Assembly: GCA_023375785.1 (NCBI GenBank)
Contig: SZWC01000543.1
Span: forward strand, 97,651 to 161,650
Length of the DNA: 64,000 bases
Source of the DNA: Penium margaritaceum
Taxonomy: Eukaryota > Streptophyta > Zygnematophyceae > Desmidiales > Peniaceae
Direction of reading: 5' to 3'
The notes below the pieces were generated by a model. That model was not told the DNA's origin and ran no database searches. It saw only the letters and a list, made by a program, of their open reading frames with translations. Of the stretch, positions 48,034-60,124 are shown one piece after another. Both the position numbers and the translations under genes were made by a program. Each line of letters starts with the position of its first letter. Position 1 is the stretch's first letter.

Positions 48034-48574
48034 TGTCAATACGTCACATTGCAACGGTCTAGAAAACGGTTCCCGGCATGGGAGGCTGCTGATTTCTCTT
48101 TGTATTACAACCAAGATAACATATCACCCTCAAACAGGGGATCCACACTTAAGGATCATTCAGTTTTCAACCTCACAAGGTCCGCATCAAAATTTTTAGT
48201 GTCTATCCTTGGTTGGACACTGTGTGAGGAGACTCAAAGGAAAGAACTGTAAATGGATACATGCAGGGTACATGATTTTGTTCTTGCAGAGCTTTGGTAA
48301 TGCTTCTTCTTGAAGAGGCTTGAGAGGAGAAAACCTCAACCTACAATCCTAGTCAGTGTATCCTGAGACCGCCAAGTCTCATCCTCAACTAGGCCACAAA
48401 CGTGTGTTTCCTATGATGATCTTAAGAGGACCTACCCATTACGATAAGTGCATTCCTGGCCTATCTCGGAATACACCAAGGGGACGTACTCCATACAGTA
48501 ATGCATGCCTTGTCTATCCGTGCAGCCAGCCGGCCAGCTAGGTGGCCAGTGTACAAGGTGCATACCATTCAACA
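48034..48574 (-). repeat. 3' LTR of fossil C (541 bp)
   Basis: On the minus strand it runs from TGTTGAATGG (at 48574) to CGTATTGACA (at 48034). It aligns with the LTR of B at 35420-36078 in inverted orientation. Confidence 0.85.
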
Positions 48575-50740
48575 AATCTCTCCTTTGCACCTCTGTGCAT
48601 TGGTCATTCATTGGGTTGCATCAATGCCTTGTGGCTCACCCTTCCGTTATTGCATCCTCATGTCGAAACCACAAATTCCTGCATAGTGGAAGTTGCTCTC
48701 CAACCGCTTGGTCATGCAGTGAGGAAGCATGTTCTTAGTTCCACAATGCTGTAAGTCCACCACGTTCTTCATGACCAGGTCACGTGAGTAGTGATAACGT
48801 ATGTCAATGTGCTTCGTTCGCCGGGAGATGATCTCATCTTCAGCCATCAAGATAGCGCTCATGTTTTCCACATGTGCGATTGTGGCGTCCTTCTCTGACA
48901 ATGTCATTGCGCCAAGCAAGCCACGCAAGCTCCTTGCACAACTGAGACAAGGCAACTTGCTCTGGCTCAGTCCTGGACATGGAAACACAATCCTACTTCC
49001 TGATGACCCATGAGATGGCAACGCCATTCAAGATGCACACGAATGCAGAGGTTGATTTGTGGTCATCGAGATTTCCCCCCTGGCGGGCGTCAGTGCAGCA
49101 CTTCAGGCAGGGGTGGTCCGTGTCTTCTTGGCTTACAAGGACAAGGCCCATGGGATACGTCTTCTGCGCGTAGGACAAGATGCGCTTGACTGTCTTCCCA
49201 TGCTATGGCCATGAGCTGGCCACAAACTTGCTCAGTTGTCCCACATCATAGCAGATGTCGGTATGAGTCCCTACCATGGCATGTATAATGCTACCCACGG
49301 TAGACTGGTAGGGGATCCCTTCCATCTCCCTTCTTTCTGCTTCAATGCTTGGTGACATGGAGGCCTTATGCTTTGTATTGGTTGTCATTAGGGTGCCAAT
49401 AGATTTGCAGTCTTCCATGTGATTGCGCTTTATTGCCTCATCGATGTCTTTGGTTTGGTTCAGTTTGATGGTACGTGCTGCTCGGTTGCAGTGGATGGCA
49501 ATCCCAAGGTAGTACTCGAGAGGACCCATGTCCTTCATCTTGAACCTTTTGCTGAGGTCAGACTTTAGCTCATCTAGAAGCTCGACCGGAGACGAGAAAA
49601 TGATCAGATCATCCACATAAAGTGCAACGAGCATCAGCCCTCTCCCATCATCGCGCACGTACATGCTCGGGTCATTCTGGTACTATGCAAAGGAGAGATA
49701 AGTCATGAAACCGTCCATCTATTTGTACCACATCCTTGGGGCCTGTTTTAACCAGTAGAGCGCTTCCACCAAATTGCACACCTTGCCCTTCCGAGCTTTG
49801 ACTCCTTTGGCCTCCTCTATCAGCACTTTCTTATCGAGCTTCTTGTGAAAGAAAGCCATTGGATCGTTCATCTAGTGTATCTCTAGGTTGTTTGCAAGTG
49901 CAACGACATGGAGAGTGGATGGAGGCAAAGGTCACGACGGGCACGAACATCTCGTTGTACTTGGAGGCCGCACATTGAGAAAACCCCTTAGCCACTACCC
50001 TCGCCTTGAAATTTTTGATTATGCAAGCTTGCTTCTTTTTCACTCAGAGGACCCACTTGGATCCCACCATGTGGGCCTTGTCGGGTCTATCCACCAGTGC
50101 CCACATGCCATTCTTGTCAATGGAAGCGAGCTCGCTGCCCACCACCTCCTTTCCCTTGGCAGCATCCACATCGATCATCGCCCCTGTCACTGTGGATGAA
50201 TCTTCCTGAGCCATGCACAACCAACTAAGGCTAACCAAATCGTCCTCATACCACAAAGGTGCCTCTTTTGGTCGCAAACTGTATTGGGGTGCTGGTACAG
50301 CTTCTTGCTCTGCAACCGTGCTACCACAAGTGGTGGTGTGTTGTCGTTGTTGTCGGAAGAGTCATCGGACTCTAAGTCAGACTCAAAAGCCCCTGATTCC
50401 TCGGTATCTGGATCCATGTCTGATGCTACATCATCCTGCGCAGTTGCTCTCCCATTCCAAGCACCTACTGGCAAAGAAAGCCAGTTGTTGGGTGCTTGGT
50501 CTCTGGACTCAAGCAACACCATCCACTCTTCCACTTTGGAGGCAAGAATTGGGTCCAGCAGCTCTCCCTTTCCAGGGGTGTGTTTGACGAATTGGACGTT
50601 GTGGCTTCTCACGAGCTTGCCTGTCACCTTGTCCCAAAGCCTATAGGCTTCGTGTGATGTTTCATACCCAACCATAGTGTACTTCTTGTTGAAACCTTAT
50701 CCCTCCACATGCCCAAATGCAGTGTCGAGAGGCGCCGACG
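48034..50740 (-). mobile_element. Copia fossil C (minus strand), 5'-truncated, same family as B
   Basis: Read on the minus strand from about 50740 down: end of integrase (HVEG...NKKYTMVGYETSHEAYRLW), acidic linker (DVASDMDPDTEESGAFESDL), reverse transcriptase (VLYVDDLIIFSS-type site near 49610, KMKDMGPLEYYLGIAIHCNR), RNase H (48650-49180), purine tract and a 3' LTR at 48034-48574. Gag, protease and most of integrase are missing. At least six breaks remain in what is left. It was inserted into the 3' LTR of D, so it is younger than D. Confidence 0.87.
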
Positions 50741-51118
50741 AGCTACCATAGCGTGGAAAATCCTCACAGTTGGATCTAGTTGCTTGAGTAATGCTTGGAT
50801 GCTAAGATTGATGATTGTCCCTGAAATTTGATGAGCCAATAAATCCGGTGGAAGTTGTTTCTCCGGAGTTGGACAAGTAACAAGGGAGATATGGGCTTTC
50901 AAAGCTGGGATGTGCGCAGCGGCTGTGGGAGCTGGCCGTGACTCGACTTCCGGGAAATGATTGACCGGACCGAGTAACAAAAATTCTATCTGGATATTTT
51001 GCTCTGGAAGGTCTGCCGAGGTGTTCAGCAGATAATCTACCGGATCATGTAGTGCAGGTTGCTACTGAGGGACTTAGCCAAAATCTTGGCTTGGCGTCTG
51101 GAACTCAGTAGTACGTTA
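50741..51118. other. Unassigned stretch upstream of fossil C
   Basis: On the minus strand an open frame (50624-50980) runs into the end of C but its first ~80 codons (ISGTIINLSIQALLKQLDPT) match no Copia part I know. A diverged ~68-bp direct repeat (GTTGCTACTGAGGGACTTAG near 51058; ATGTTACTTGGGGACCTAG near 51118) crosses the right edge. No gene is claimed. Confidence 0.45.
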
Positions 51119-51657
51119 TGTTACTTGGGGACCTAGTCAACATTCTGACTGCAAGTCCACGGACAGGTTTTAAACCTCATCACACGTAATCAACAAACTC
51201 GACCCAATACTGGGGGAGGTACATCAAAACAGTGCAGGGGACCCTATACCATGTGCATGGGATCTATGCCTAGGGAAAGGCGCTTCGCACGTGAATAGAG
51301 GCGCTACATCGTGTGCACACCATGGAGGGGTTAGGTGTTTTTGTGGTGGGTGAGACCAGTGCTTCAGCAAGTGTAACTCGGGCTACACTTGGCCAAATTG
51401 CACACGCTTTGATGCATTGGATAGCTTATGACAAGCCTCATGAATGTTCTGATCATGTCCGTGTACAAGCAAAAAAAATAACAATGCAAAATCACGTTAT
51501 TCCCTTCGCAAAAGTGAATGTCTCTAAATGCTTGCTCGCTTGGCATGAGGCGACCATAAAGCTCACACTGAGTCTCAGATTCGTCCAAACCAAAAGATGT
51601 GAATCACTAGAGGAGATCAGACCAATGTCAGGACTGCACCACACGGATTTTCTGACA
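51119..51657 (+). repeat. Probable 5' LTR of fossil F (left edge uncertain)
   Basis: It ends TCTGACA just before a half-tRNA primer site. Two stretches match the LTR of element G at similar distances from the end: GGAAAGGCGCTTCG (51277 and 60959) and GCTTTGATGCATTGGATAGC (near 51408; a near match in G near 61088). The start at TGTTACTTGG is a guess, and the LTR could begin up to 200 bases earlier. Confidence 0.55.
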
Positions 51658-51659
51658 AA

Positions 51660-51674
51660 GGGTTATGGGCCCAC
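51660..51674 (+). other. Primer-binding site of fossil F (half-tRNA type)
   Basis: GGGTTATGGGCCCAC, identical to the sites of A, D and G. Confidence 0.85.
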
Positions 51675-53382
51675 TTGTATGATCGTCTCTAAAATCCACG
51701 TCTTCCACTGCGCACGGGATTTTCATCTTGGATGTCACATTGAAGCTCCAAGAACCTATCAAAACAGAAGCTGAGAAAATGGCACAGAAGGAGACGCAAC
51801 CCATCCAGAGGTATGCGGGCGGCCCAGGGTTTGGGCTATGGAGGTAGCAGTTCGAATTGCACCTCGTACATATGGGGCTGCTTGACCTCATGTTGGAAAA
51901 GGAGGTGCTCGCAAAGGCAACTACTGCGGACGGGGAGAAGCAGGCCTTGACAAAGAAGAACACGGAGGTGCTCATGATCTTGGTGTCTGGGACAGCCGAG
52001 TAGCATTGGGGATACATCCAAGGTTGCAAGGTGGCGGCCGAAGCTTGGCAAAACATCGCGCCATCCACCAATCCAAGTTGCTCATGAAAAACATCTTTGC
52101 AATGAAGCGGCTCCTCACGGTGAGAATCGAGGAGAGAGATGATGTCGCCTCTTCCATGCAATAGATTGAGTCTCTTGCCTCACAATGCAACAATGTGGGG
52201 TGGAAGGTCGAAATGCAGCAATAGGGGATGGCCCACCTCATGGCCCTACCTAGCAGTTGGGGTCCCCTTATCACCATTATCAGGGGATGGTCAGAGTACA
52301 AGCCCACCTATGACGTGGTCGTAAAGTACATCCGCAACAAGGCGCAACACCGGAGCTGTATGGAGTCCTCGTCTTCCTCATCAGTCCTCATCACAAAAAC
52401 ACGTGGTGGCGGAAGCGAGGGCAAAGCAATGGGCAAAAAGGATAGTGAAAATAAGGGCACGTAAAAAGGTGGGTGCTATAACTGCGGCAAGGAGGGCCAT
52501 TGGGCCCGTGAGTGCCCAGAGGAGCTGAAGGCTGGTGAAAAAAAGATCAAAGGCAAGGTACTCCTCAACAGCAACAAGAATCACTTCCCCAATAAAGCAA
52601 ACATGCAGTGCCTAGATGCCAGGACTGAGGAGTACACCCAGGTCAAGATGTTGGGGTTCGTGCCCTACAAGAAGTACTCGAAGCAAATGGTGGTCGCGAA
52701 TGACAAAGTTGAGCCGGCAGCCGGCCACAACAATGTGGATGTGGAAGTCATGGCGGGCAATAAGGAGCTGTGCACAATCCATGATGTACATCACATTTTC
52801 GGCCTGGTTGACATCTTGAGTGTGAGCTGCTTGACTGATAACGGATACGAGATGCTCTTCCATAAGAAAGGCGCAGCGGTGTGCATGGACGGCAATGACG
52901 AGGTGGTGCTGAAGGTACAACGCTCTACATTATGGAGTCCAAGGTGATCCATGTAGTATTGGACACAGGAGACTTGCACGAGCACGTCGTCAACATGGCC
53001 AAGGGAGGTAGCGCAGATCTGGAGCTCTGGCACCGATGGTTGGGGCATACGGCACCCACAACCGTTAAGGAGATGGCGATGCGCGACATGGTACGTGGCC
53101 TCGTCATCAACGGTGCAGCAGAGAGGACTATAGATGCAACAATGCACAAAAAGTGCTAGCCTTTCATTTTGGGCAAGGCGCGGTGCAAGCCGTTCAACAA
53201 GAACGCGGCCCGTGCAAAGGGCTTGCTGGAGGTCGTGCACAGTAATGTATGCAAACCATTAAAAACACCGTCAAACAAGGCCCTGAGATTCTTTGTCACA
53301 TTCATGGATGAGTGCAACAAAAAGCTCTATGTGTACTTCATGAAGTAGAAAGGCGAAGTCCTGGACTGGCTGAAGGAGTACG
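51675..53382 (+). mobile_element. Copia fossil F, left part (gag to integrase)
   Basis: Internal region of F. Gag begins near 51779 (MAQKETQPIQRYAGGPGFGL) and ends with a well-kept zinc knuckle, CYNCGKEGHWAREC, near 52480. The protease region (KVEPAAGHNNVDVEVMAGNK) and integrase start (LELWHRWLGHTAPTTVKEMA) follow. Broken by several changes. At 53382 a 1.4-kb insertion interrupts the integrase core. Confidence 0.85.
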
Positions 53383-54784
53383 TGATGCCCCCAATTTTGC
53401 CGCGTCCTTAACTATCTCCGCGCTGGGCCCGTTCTGCTAAATCCGCAGACTAGGCACTCCTACAGTTGATTGCTTGTCTACAACTCCGACTTTGGATGTT
53501 GAATAGTTCCGCGGACTGCAGATCTGGACCTATGTGGGAGCACCTTACCAAATGAGTGACACCTCAGGATTCCCTTGCTGTACGTGAGCTAGCCCCCCCC
53601 CCTTGCGGCTTCCAGCCCCTCTCCGCAGAACCTTACTCCGCGGCCGTGTACAGACAAGGATACCGCTAGGCGTACACTTTACTGGGTTTCGGTTCTTTCT
53701 GCACTCAGTCACACAAACTACCGGCTTGCCCTATTGATTTTGTACAGCCAACAGCTACGCAAACCACTGGCCTGGAGCTATATGCAAAAAAAACTCACCA
53801 AATGAATGACGCTCGGCGGTCCACCTCTTGCCACACGCAAGCCAGCCACCTCGTGGCTTCCAGCCCCTCTCTGCGGAACCTCGTTCCGTGGCCGTGGACA
53901 AGCAAGGGCACCACCAGCAGCTCACTTCACTCCAGGCTTGGCTCTTTGCGTACTCAACCCCACACCACGGTTAACCACCAAGAGCAATGGAGAACAAGGA
54001 AGCGGAACGCTGAGGACATGGATGGGAGTGGGTCAATGTCTTTGATAAGCGGATGCAAAGCACATCGGAACTGGAGCATTGATGCAAGAGTGCGACCAAG
54101 GTTGTCGACGACTTGTGCTACTGCTACCTAGGCCTTATCTACTTGGGACTCCGCACAACGTGTCTACGCGCCATGAGTCTCATTCCTCACATGTCAGCCT
54201 CTTTCCTCTTTACTTGGACTCCACGCGGTGCGTATCCACACCGCGGGTCTCATCCTCAAGCACAGGGAAAGTCATTCTCCTATCTCTACTCAGTTATCTT
54301 CTACGTCCGTGACTCGCAAGCGCGGTCTTTGTGTTCTTCCTTGAGTCTTCATTCCCAGCGGTGCGTCCTTCAAGTATTCCTCCGTAATTGATGTGCCAAC
54401 TCTGACGCAGATTGGTTGTTGTTCCTCTGATCGCTCCGTCCGCCCCCCTCCCTGCCTCCTTTGATTGATTGGCTCCGCGACTGTGCCTTTCTCTTGCGGC
54501 TCGTCCCCTGTTCCTTCCCCACCATGGATTTTCTTGCCGCTTTTCCCGCCCTTCTGCCACAAGCACTTGAGATAGCCGTAGGTCGGCTATCGCAGATGAA
54601 AATGTCAACCTGCGGCAGCTTCTCGCAATTTGGCCCTCTTACACCTTTGCTGCATTTTGCGCTACCCCATGCTCGACCGCATTCACCGCAGGAGCCAGCG
54701 TGTCGTGCATGGATTTCATCCTGCCGATGTCCTCCTTCCGCTGATTAGATTCCCCGCGGGCAAGCGGCAGAAGTTCGCCTGACA
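53383..54784. mobile_element. Unclassified 1.4-kb insertion in the integrase of F
   Basis: Integrase coding sense stops at EVLDWLKEYV and resumes at VALERQTSRKVRVL after this block. It begins TGATGCCCCCAATTTTGCCG and ends CGCCTGACA. A TG...CA frame and the related flanks GTACG/ATACA hint at a solo LTR of another family. Alternatively the ends (CCAATTTTGCCGC versus inverted CGAACTTCTGCCGC) could be diverged inverted repeats of a DNA element. It is GC-rich and contains an internal ~250-bp duplication. I recognise no protein in it. Confidence 0.55.
53547..53990 (+). repeat. Tandem duplication of about 250 bp inside the unclassified insertion
   Basis: ACCAAATGAGTGAC (53547) and ACCAAATGAATGAC (53797) start two diverged copies. 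GGCTTCCAGCCCCTCTC, a GGAACCT/GAACCTT plus CCGTGGCCGTG stretch, and a GCTCTTT/GTTCTTT stretch follow at matching distances. Confidence 0.75.
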
Positions 54785-56234
54785 ATACATTGTAGCACTG
54801 GAGAGGCAGACTAGCCGGAAGGTCAGAGTGCTACGTAGAGACAAAGGTGGAAAATACGTGGGCTATAGCGGGTGGATGAAGTAGCAGGGAATCAAGTGGA
54901 AACCCACTACGCCGTACTTGCCACAGTCCAATGGAGTGGCAGAATGGGTGAACCTAAAGCTGCTACACATGGTGGATGCGGGGTTGGTGCAAGGGTTGTG
55001 GGCCAAGGCTGTGCGTAAAACAAGCTACACCATCAACCTCACCCCAAATTTGGTGCTGAAGGGTGCGGACAGCTGGAAGATCCCGTAGGAGATTTGGAGC
55101 GGGCACAAGCCAACGTGGCACACCTGAAGGTGTTTGGGTACAATGAGCACGCGATGGTGTAGGCGGTGGGGCGACGTGATAGTAAGCTGGAACCGCGGGC
55201 AAAAGCGTGCCTGTTCCTTGGCTATGAGAATGCATAAAAGGCATATTGGCTCTAGGGTCCGTGCATGCAAGAGATCATCTATAGCCGTGACGTCGAGTTT
55301 GAGGAGCAACACAACTTCAGCGGAAGTAGTAACAACATGAGCTTTGGGAACACTCTAAAATAGGGGGGTGGTTCCATCTCCTTCACTACGAAAAGGAGCC
55401 GGTGGACGCGGAGGTCAAGGATGTGGCATTGGAGCACAGCAGTGCAACAGGTGCATCAGCCATAATGGAGGAATCCGATGATGATGAAGTTGGGATGGAG
55501 ATCTGGTGGAAAGATCCGTCGCACGAGGCACTACGGGTGCCGAAGCGTGCACTTTTGACGGAGTTCGCGTCGGGCGTTGGAGAAAAATCCTCCAGACGCG
55601 CCGCTTGTGTGGATGATGTACCACCGGAGCGGGAGAGGTACTCGGGGAGCCATCTGGTCAATGATTTACCGGAGCGAGCAGAGTCGAAAGGATCATAGGA
55701 GAGTGACAAGGCGCCACCAAAACTGCCGCGTTGTAGCGGGAGGCAGTGGAGAGCAGGGAAGCACTTGGACGCACACACTGGTTGATGGATCAGCCTGACG
55801 CGGTGAATGCTGGCTGCATTAACAGTTCCAATTGCCGTGCAAAGATTGCTTGCGCGGCCCAAGGGGAAGCAGTGGGAAGCTGCCATCAAGTCAAAGCTGG
55901 AATCTATTGCTAAAAACAACACGAGGGAGCTGGTTGACAGGTCGAAAGACGCCAAGGTCATAGGCTCCAAGTGGGTCTTTAAGACCAAGTTCAAGGCGGT
56001 GGACAAGAAGGTGTGGTGGAAAAGTACAAGGCGCGGCTTGTGGCAAAGGGGCATGCACAACGTAAGTGCAAGCACTACGATGAGAAGTTTGCCCCCGTGA
56101 TCAAATTCACAAGAATCTAGGCGATTCTTGCGGTGGCAGGCGCGAAGGATATGGAGCTCCACCAAATGGACGTAAAGACGGCCCTCCTCAATGGCATCAT
56201 CAACAAAAAATTCTACATGGAGATGCGGGAGGGG
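54785..56234 (+). mobile_element. Copia fossil F, right part (integrase end to reverse transcriptase)
   Basis: Resumes with the integrase core (PQSNGVAEWVN near 54930), integrase tail, acidic linker (55400-55700) and the first half of reverse transcriptase (NNTRELVDRSKDAKVIGSKW, MDVKTALLNGIINKKFYMEM). F stops there without RNase H or LTR and passes into body H. Broken by about ten changes. Confidence 0.83.
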
Positions 56235-59124
56235 ATGGAGTCTACATGGAGATGCCGGAGGGGGTGATTGCGGGCAGCAAATACACCAAAGGCATGTCGG
56301 TCCTCAACGGGAACAAGAACCATTTCCTCAAGAAGGCCAGCAGGCAGTCCCAATATTCGAGGGCCAAAGAGCATACCCAGGTTGAGAAGGTTGGGTTCTT
56401 CTAATACAAGAAGGTCTCCAAGTCAATGGAGAGTGACAAGGTTGAGCAGGCGGCCGGCCAATGTGATGTTGAAGTGGAAGTCATGGCGGGCAGTAAGAAG
56501 GAGCTGCGCACAATTGGTAATGTGTAGCATGTCCCTGGCCTGGCTGAAATTCCAATGTCAGCCGCTTGAAAGATAAAGAGTGAGGTGCTCTTTGGTAGGA
56601 AGGCGCATTGGTGCGCAACAACGGCAGCGGCGAGGTCGTATTGGAGGCAAAGTGAGAGGGCGGTCTCTACATCATGCAAACCAAGGTGATCCCCGTGGCA
56701 TCGGATGGAGCAGACTCATAAGAACACATCATCATCATGGTAAAGGGAAGAAGTTCTCATCTAGAGCTCTGGCACCGAAGGTTGGGGCATTTGGTGCCTG
56801 CAACCGTTAACGAGATGGCAAAGCGCAACATGGTGCACAGACTCATCATTGATGGTATAATAGATGCGGCAGCAGATGCAATGGCACAGAGAATGTGCGA
56901 GCCCTGTATTTTGGGCAAGGCACATGCAAGCCATTCAACAAAAATGCGACTCACGAAAAGGACCTGATGGATATCGTGCACAGCAACGTGTGCGGACCAT
57001 TTAAAATTCTGTCAAATAGCAGATTGAGATGGTTTGTCACCGTTAGTGATGAATCAAGCAAGAAGCTTTTTGTTTACTTCATGAAGCGGAAGGGTGAGGT
57101 CCTAGACCACCTACAAACAAACGTTGCAGTGGAAGAGAGGCAGACTGACTGAAAGGTCAGAGCTCTACGCAACGACAATGGAAGAGAGTGTGTGGGTTGC
57201 AACAAATGAATGAAAAAGGAGGGAATAAAGGGAGAACCAACTATGTTATATCTGCCACACTCTAATGAAGTAGTAGAGCGGGCACATCAGACACTACTAA
57301 ACATGGTGTGGATCATGCTTGTGGATGTGTGCTTACCGCGAGGTTTCTAGATGGAGGCTCTGTGTCTAGTGAGCTATACCATCAACCTTACCCCAAAAAT
57401 GGTGCTGAAAGGTAAGAGCAGTTGGAAGACACAACATGAGGTTTGGAGCAAGTGCAAGCCAAACATGGCTCACCTGAAGGTGTTTGGGTGCAAGGTACAC
57501 GCAATGATGCAAGAAACACGACATGACAACAAGGTGGAACCGCGGGCTGGCGGTTCCAGCTTGATCCTTGGCTATCAAAGCATACAAAAGGCGTAACAAA
57601 TATGGGACTAATGCACGCAAGAGATCATCCGCACCTGTGTCATCGAGTTTGACGAGTAACAAAGTTTCAGTAGCACCGGCAATGAAATGAGCATTGGAAA
57701 CACTTCACATAAGGGGGAGTGGTTTCTTGGCTACAAGAAGGAGCTGGTGGACGTGGAGGTGGGAGTGTGGCGGTGCTGCAGATGCAGCTGTTGACGCAAA
57801 GAAGTCCAACGAAGAAGCAGCTGGACTGGAGATCCAGCGAAAGGATCTGACAGGGGAGGGAATGCGTGAACTAAAGCATGTATTCCCAGTGGAGTTTGCA
57901 TCAAGCGTCAAAGACAAATCCAGTGGACGTGCCACCGATGATGATTGACCGGAGTGGGAGAGGCCCTTGGGGAGTTGTCTGGTCGATGTTTCACCGGAGC
58001 AAGGAGACCAGAAGGATCGCAATAGAGCAACAAGGTGCTACCAAAACTGCCACGCTGCAACGGGAGGCAGTAGAGAGCGTGGCAGCATTTTGACGCAGGC
58101 ACCGGTTGATGGATCGGCATGATGCGGTGCATGCTGGCTGCATCAATGGAGCCAATGAATGTGCAAGAGGTGCTTGAACGGCCCAAAGGAAGGCAGTGGG
58201 ATGCCGTCTTCAAGTTGAAGTTGACATCCATTGCTCAAAATGACACATGGGAGCTGGTTTACAGGTGGAAAGATGCCAAGGTCATTAGCTCCAAGTGGGT
58301 CTTCAAAACCAAATTTACAAAAGAAGGTATGGTGGACAAGCACAAGGCGCGACTCGTGGCAAAGGGGTACGCACAGTGTAAGGATGAGCACTACAATGAG
58401 ATATTCACCCCCGTCTCCAAGTTTACAAGCATTCAAGTGATCCTTGCGGTGGCATTCGCGAAGGATACGTAGCTCTACAAAATGGACATGAAGACGGCCT
58501 TTCTCAACATCATCATTTACAAAGAAATCTACGTAAAGGTGTAGGAGGGGATGGAAGTCACGGAGGGCAAAGTGTGCAAGCTGCGAAAGTCCTTGTACAA
58601 GCAAAAACAATTGGCCCGATGCTGGTGTCAACAGGTGGATAGCTTCATGGCACAACAAGGCTTGAAGCGTTGTGAGACGCATCATAGCGTGTGCGTGTGG
58701 TAGAACAAGACGCTTCATCGGATCATTGTAATCTACGTGGATGATCCGATCTTGTGTTCCTCTGATCTGCCAAGACTACAGCAGCTGAAAAAGTACCTGA
58801 GCACCAGGTTCAAGATGTTGAACATGGAGGAGCTGGAGTTATACCTCGGGGTGAGCATTGATCTGGGACAAGCCACATACGTGGCTGAGGTGCAGAAGCG
58901 CTACAACATAGAGGACTGTAAACCAGTCAGTAATCCTGTCTGCATGACCAGTGAATTGAGTGCGGCTATGGCACCACAAACAAAAGAAGAGGGGGAGGAT
59001 ATGGTTAGGGTTCCCTACCAATCTATAGTGGACAGACTCATGTACGCCATGGTAGTGACCCAACAGTACCTGGCCTATGCGGTGGGCCAAGTGAGCAGGT
59101 ATGTGGCCAATCCAGTGCCATTAC
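56235..59124 (+). mobile_element. Copia fossil H, left part (protease to reverse transcriptase), same family as F
   Basis: A second body of the F family in the same orientation. It opens in the gag/protease spacer (SVLNGNKNHFLKKA, compare LLNSNKNHFPNKA in F). Then come protease, integrase (LELWHRRLGHLVPATVNEMA, 56755-57600), linker, and reverse transcriptase (NDTWELVYRWKDAKVISSKW; VIYVDDPILCSS near 58730; PYQSIVDRLMYAMVV). About ten breaks. The F/H joint carries a ~29-bp repeat of TCTACATGGAGATGC. H is interrupted at 59124 by a small hAT element. Confidence 0.84.
59117..59124 (+). repeat. Target-site copy of the 1-kb hAT element, left
   Basis: GCCATTAC here and GCCACTAC at 60125-60132: 7 of 8 bases identical. 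Confidence 0.7.
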
Positions 59125-60124
59125 CAGTGTTATCCCGGGGTTTCCGGGTGACCCTATTACCGTGGCCGTGGAGCCTTGGTCCACATCCATGGGGCATCGA
59201 TGTGGACCGAATTTGCGTTCGACTCTTGAACAAGGTCTGCCTCCCCATCCACCGCCCCTACCCCCACCCCCTCCTAGCGGCTGCCGGCCAACCAGATCTG
59301 ACACGGCAAATTGTATAGCTCATTTTCAGGAAATTTTGGGCCATCTCCGACCCCTACTACTCCCCCCTCCCCTTGTCCCAACCACCAAAGACCTCCCGCT
59401 TTGACACCAGATGAAAGTTCTAAATATTGATTTGAAAGATGGTTTGCATACTGAATGGCAGACATAGCACGCCCTTAAGTTGAATTGTTCACGTTCCACA
59501 TGCAAACCATCACAACTTAAATTAAAACTATGAGCTTTGGACGTCGAGCTTCAAACGGCCAAATTCAAAGTCAGAAGTTCAAACTCTGACATTCTGACAT
59601 TGAACTTCAAAATCTGAAGTCGGAACTTCAAGAATCCATATAAGAACTTCAAAGCCCAAACTGTAACCTGTGATGATTGGTGATGGAACGTTGGTTCTCA
59701 AACTAATTGATGCACTATTCGATCTTTCAACTCAGGGCGCCAAACATCAAACTTAGAACACAAATAAATCTGTTTTTTTTGGCATTCTCTGAGTCTGAAC
59801 TGCCATGTGGCAGAGCCCTGGAAAACGGTTGCTCAGCCGCGCGTGGTCATGTGCGCTGAATCACACTGCCAGCATAAGTCAACGCGGCTAACCAAGCACA
59901 AACATAGAAGTTTGAGCAACGATGGAGATGAACCGTAACTGGATCAGCATAAAACAGGGCATTCAGACTAAACAGGGCACCTATGAAAAGCCAAAACACT
60001 GCTTACTCCCAACCCAAGAAAGCTCGTGAATCCAGGGTGGCCAATGTGGAAGGTGAGGGGGTCACATCAATGTGCCGAGGTGGACATTGATGTGCCGAGG
60101 TCCGAGGTGGCCAGGTCAACACTG
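59125..60124. mobile_element. Non-autonomous hAT-like element, 1,000 bp
   Basis: Starts CAGTGTTATCCCGG and ends, read inverted, CAGTGTTGACCTGG. An 8-bp target duplication flanks it (one mismatch). Both are hAT features. It splits the Copia fossil H between reverse transcriptase and RNase H, so it is younger than H. It has no transposase. Inside are C-rich stretches (59225-59400), a cluster of GAACTTCAAA-like words (59540-59660) and two copies of CATTGATGTGCCGAGGT or close variants near the right end. It is not obviously derived from the 4.5-kb hAT at 20754. Confidence 0.72.

Noticed and set aside
54461-54748. 95-codon open frame within the unclassified insertion
   Set aside because: No recognisable domain and no codon or signal evidence; kept only as part of the insertion.
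59125-60124. Derivation of the 1-kb hAT from the 4.5-kb hAT at 20754
   Set aside because: Their ends differ beyond the general hAT start, and I see no shared internal sequence or shared subterminal motif.
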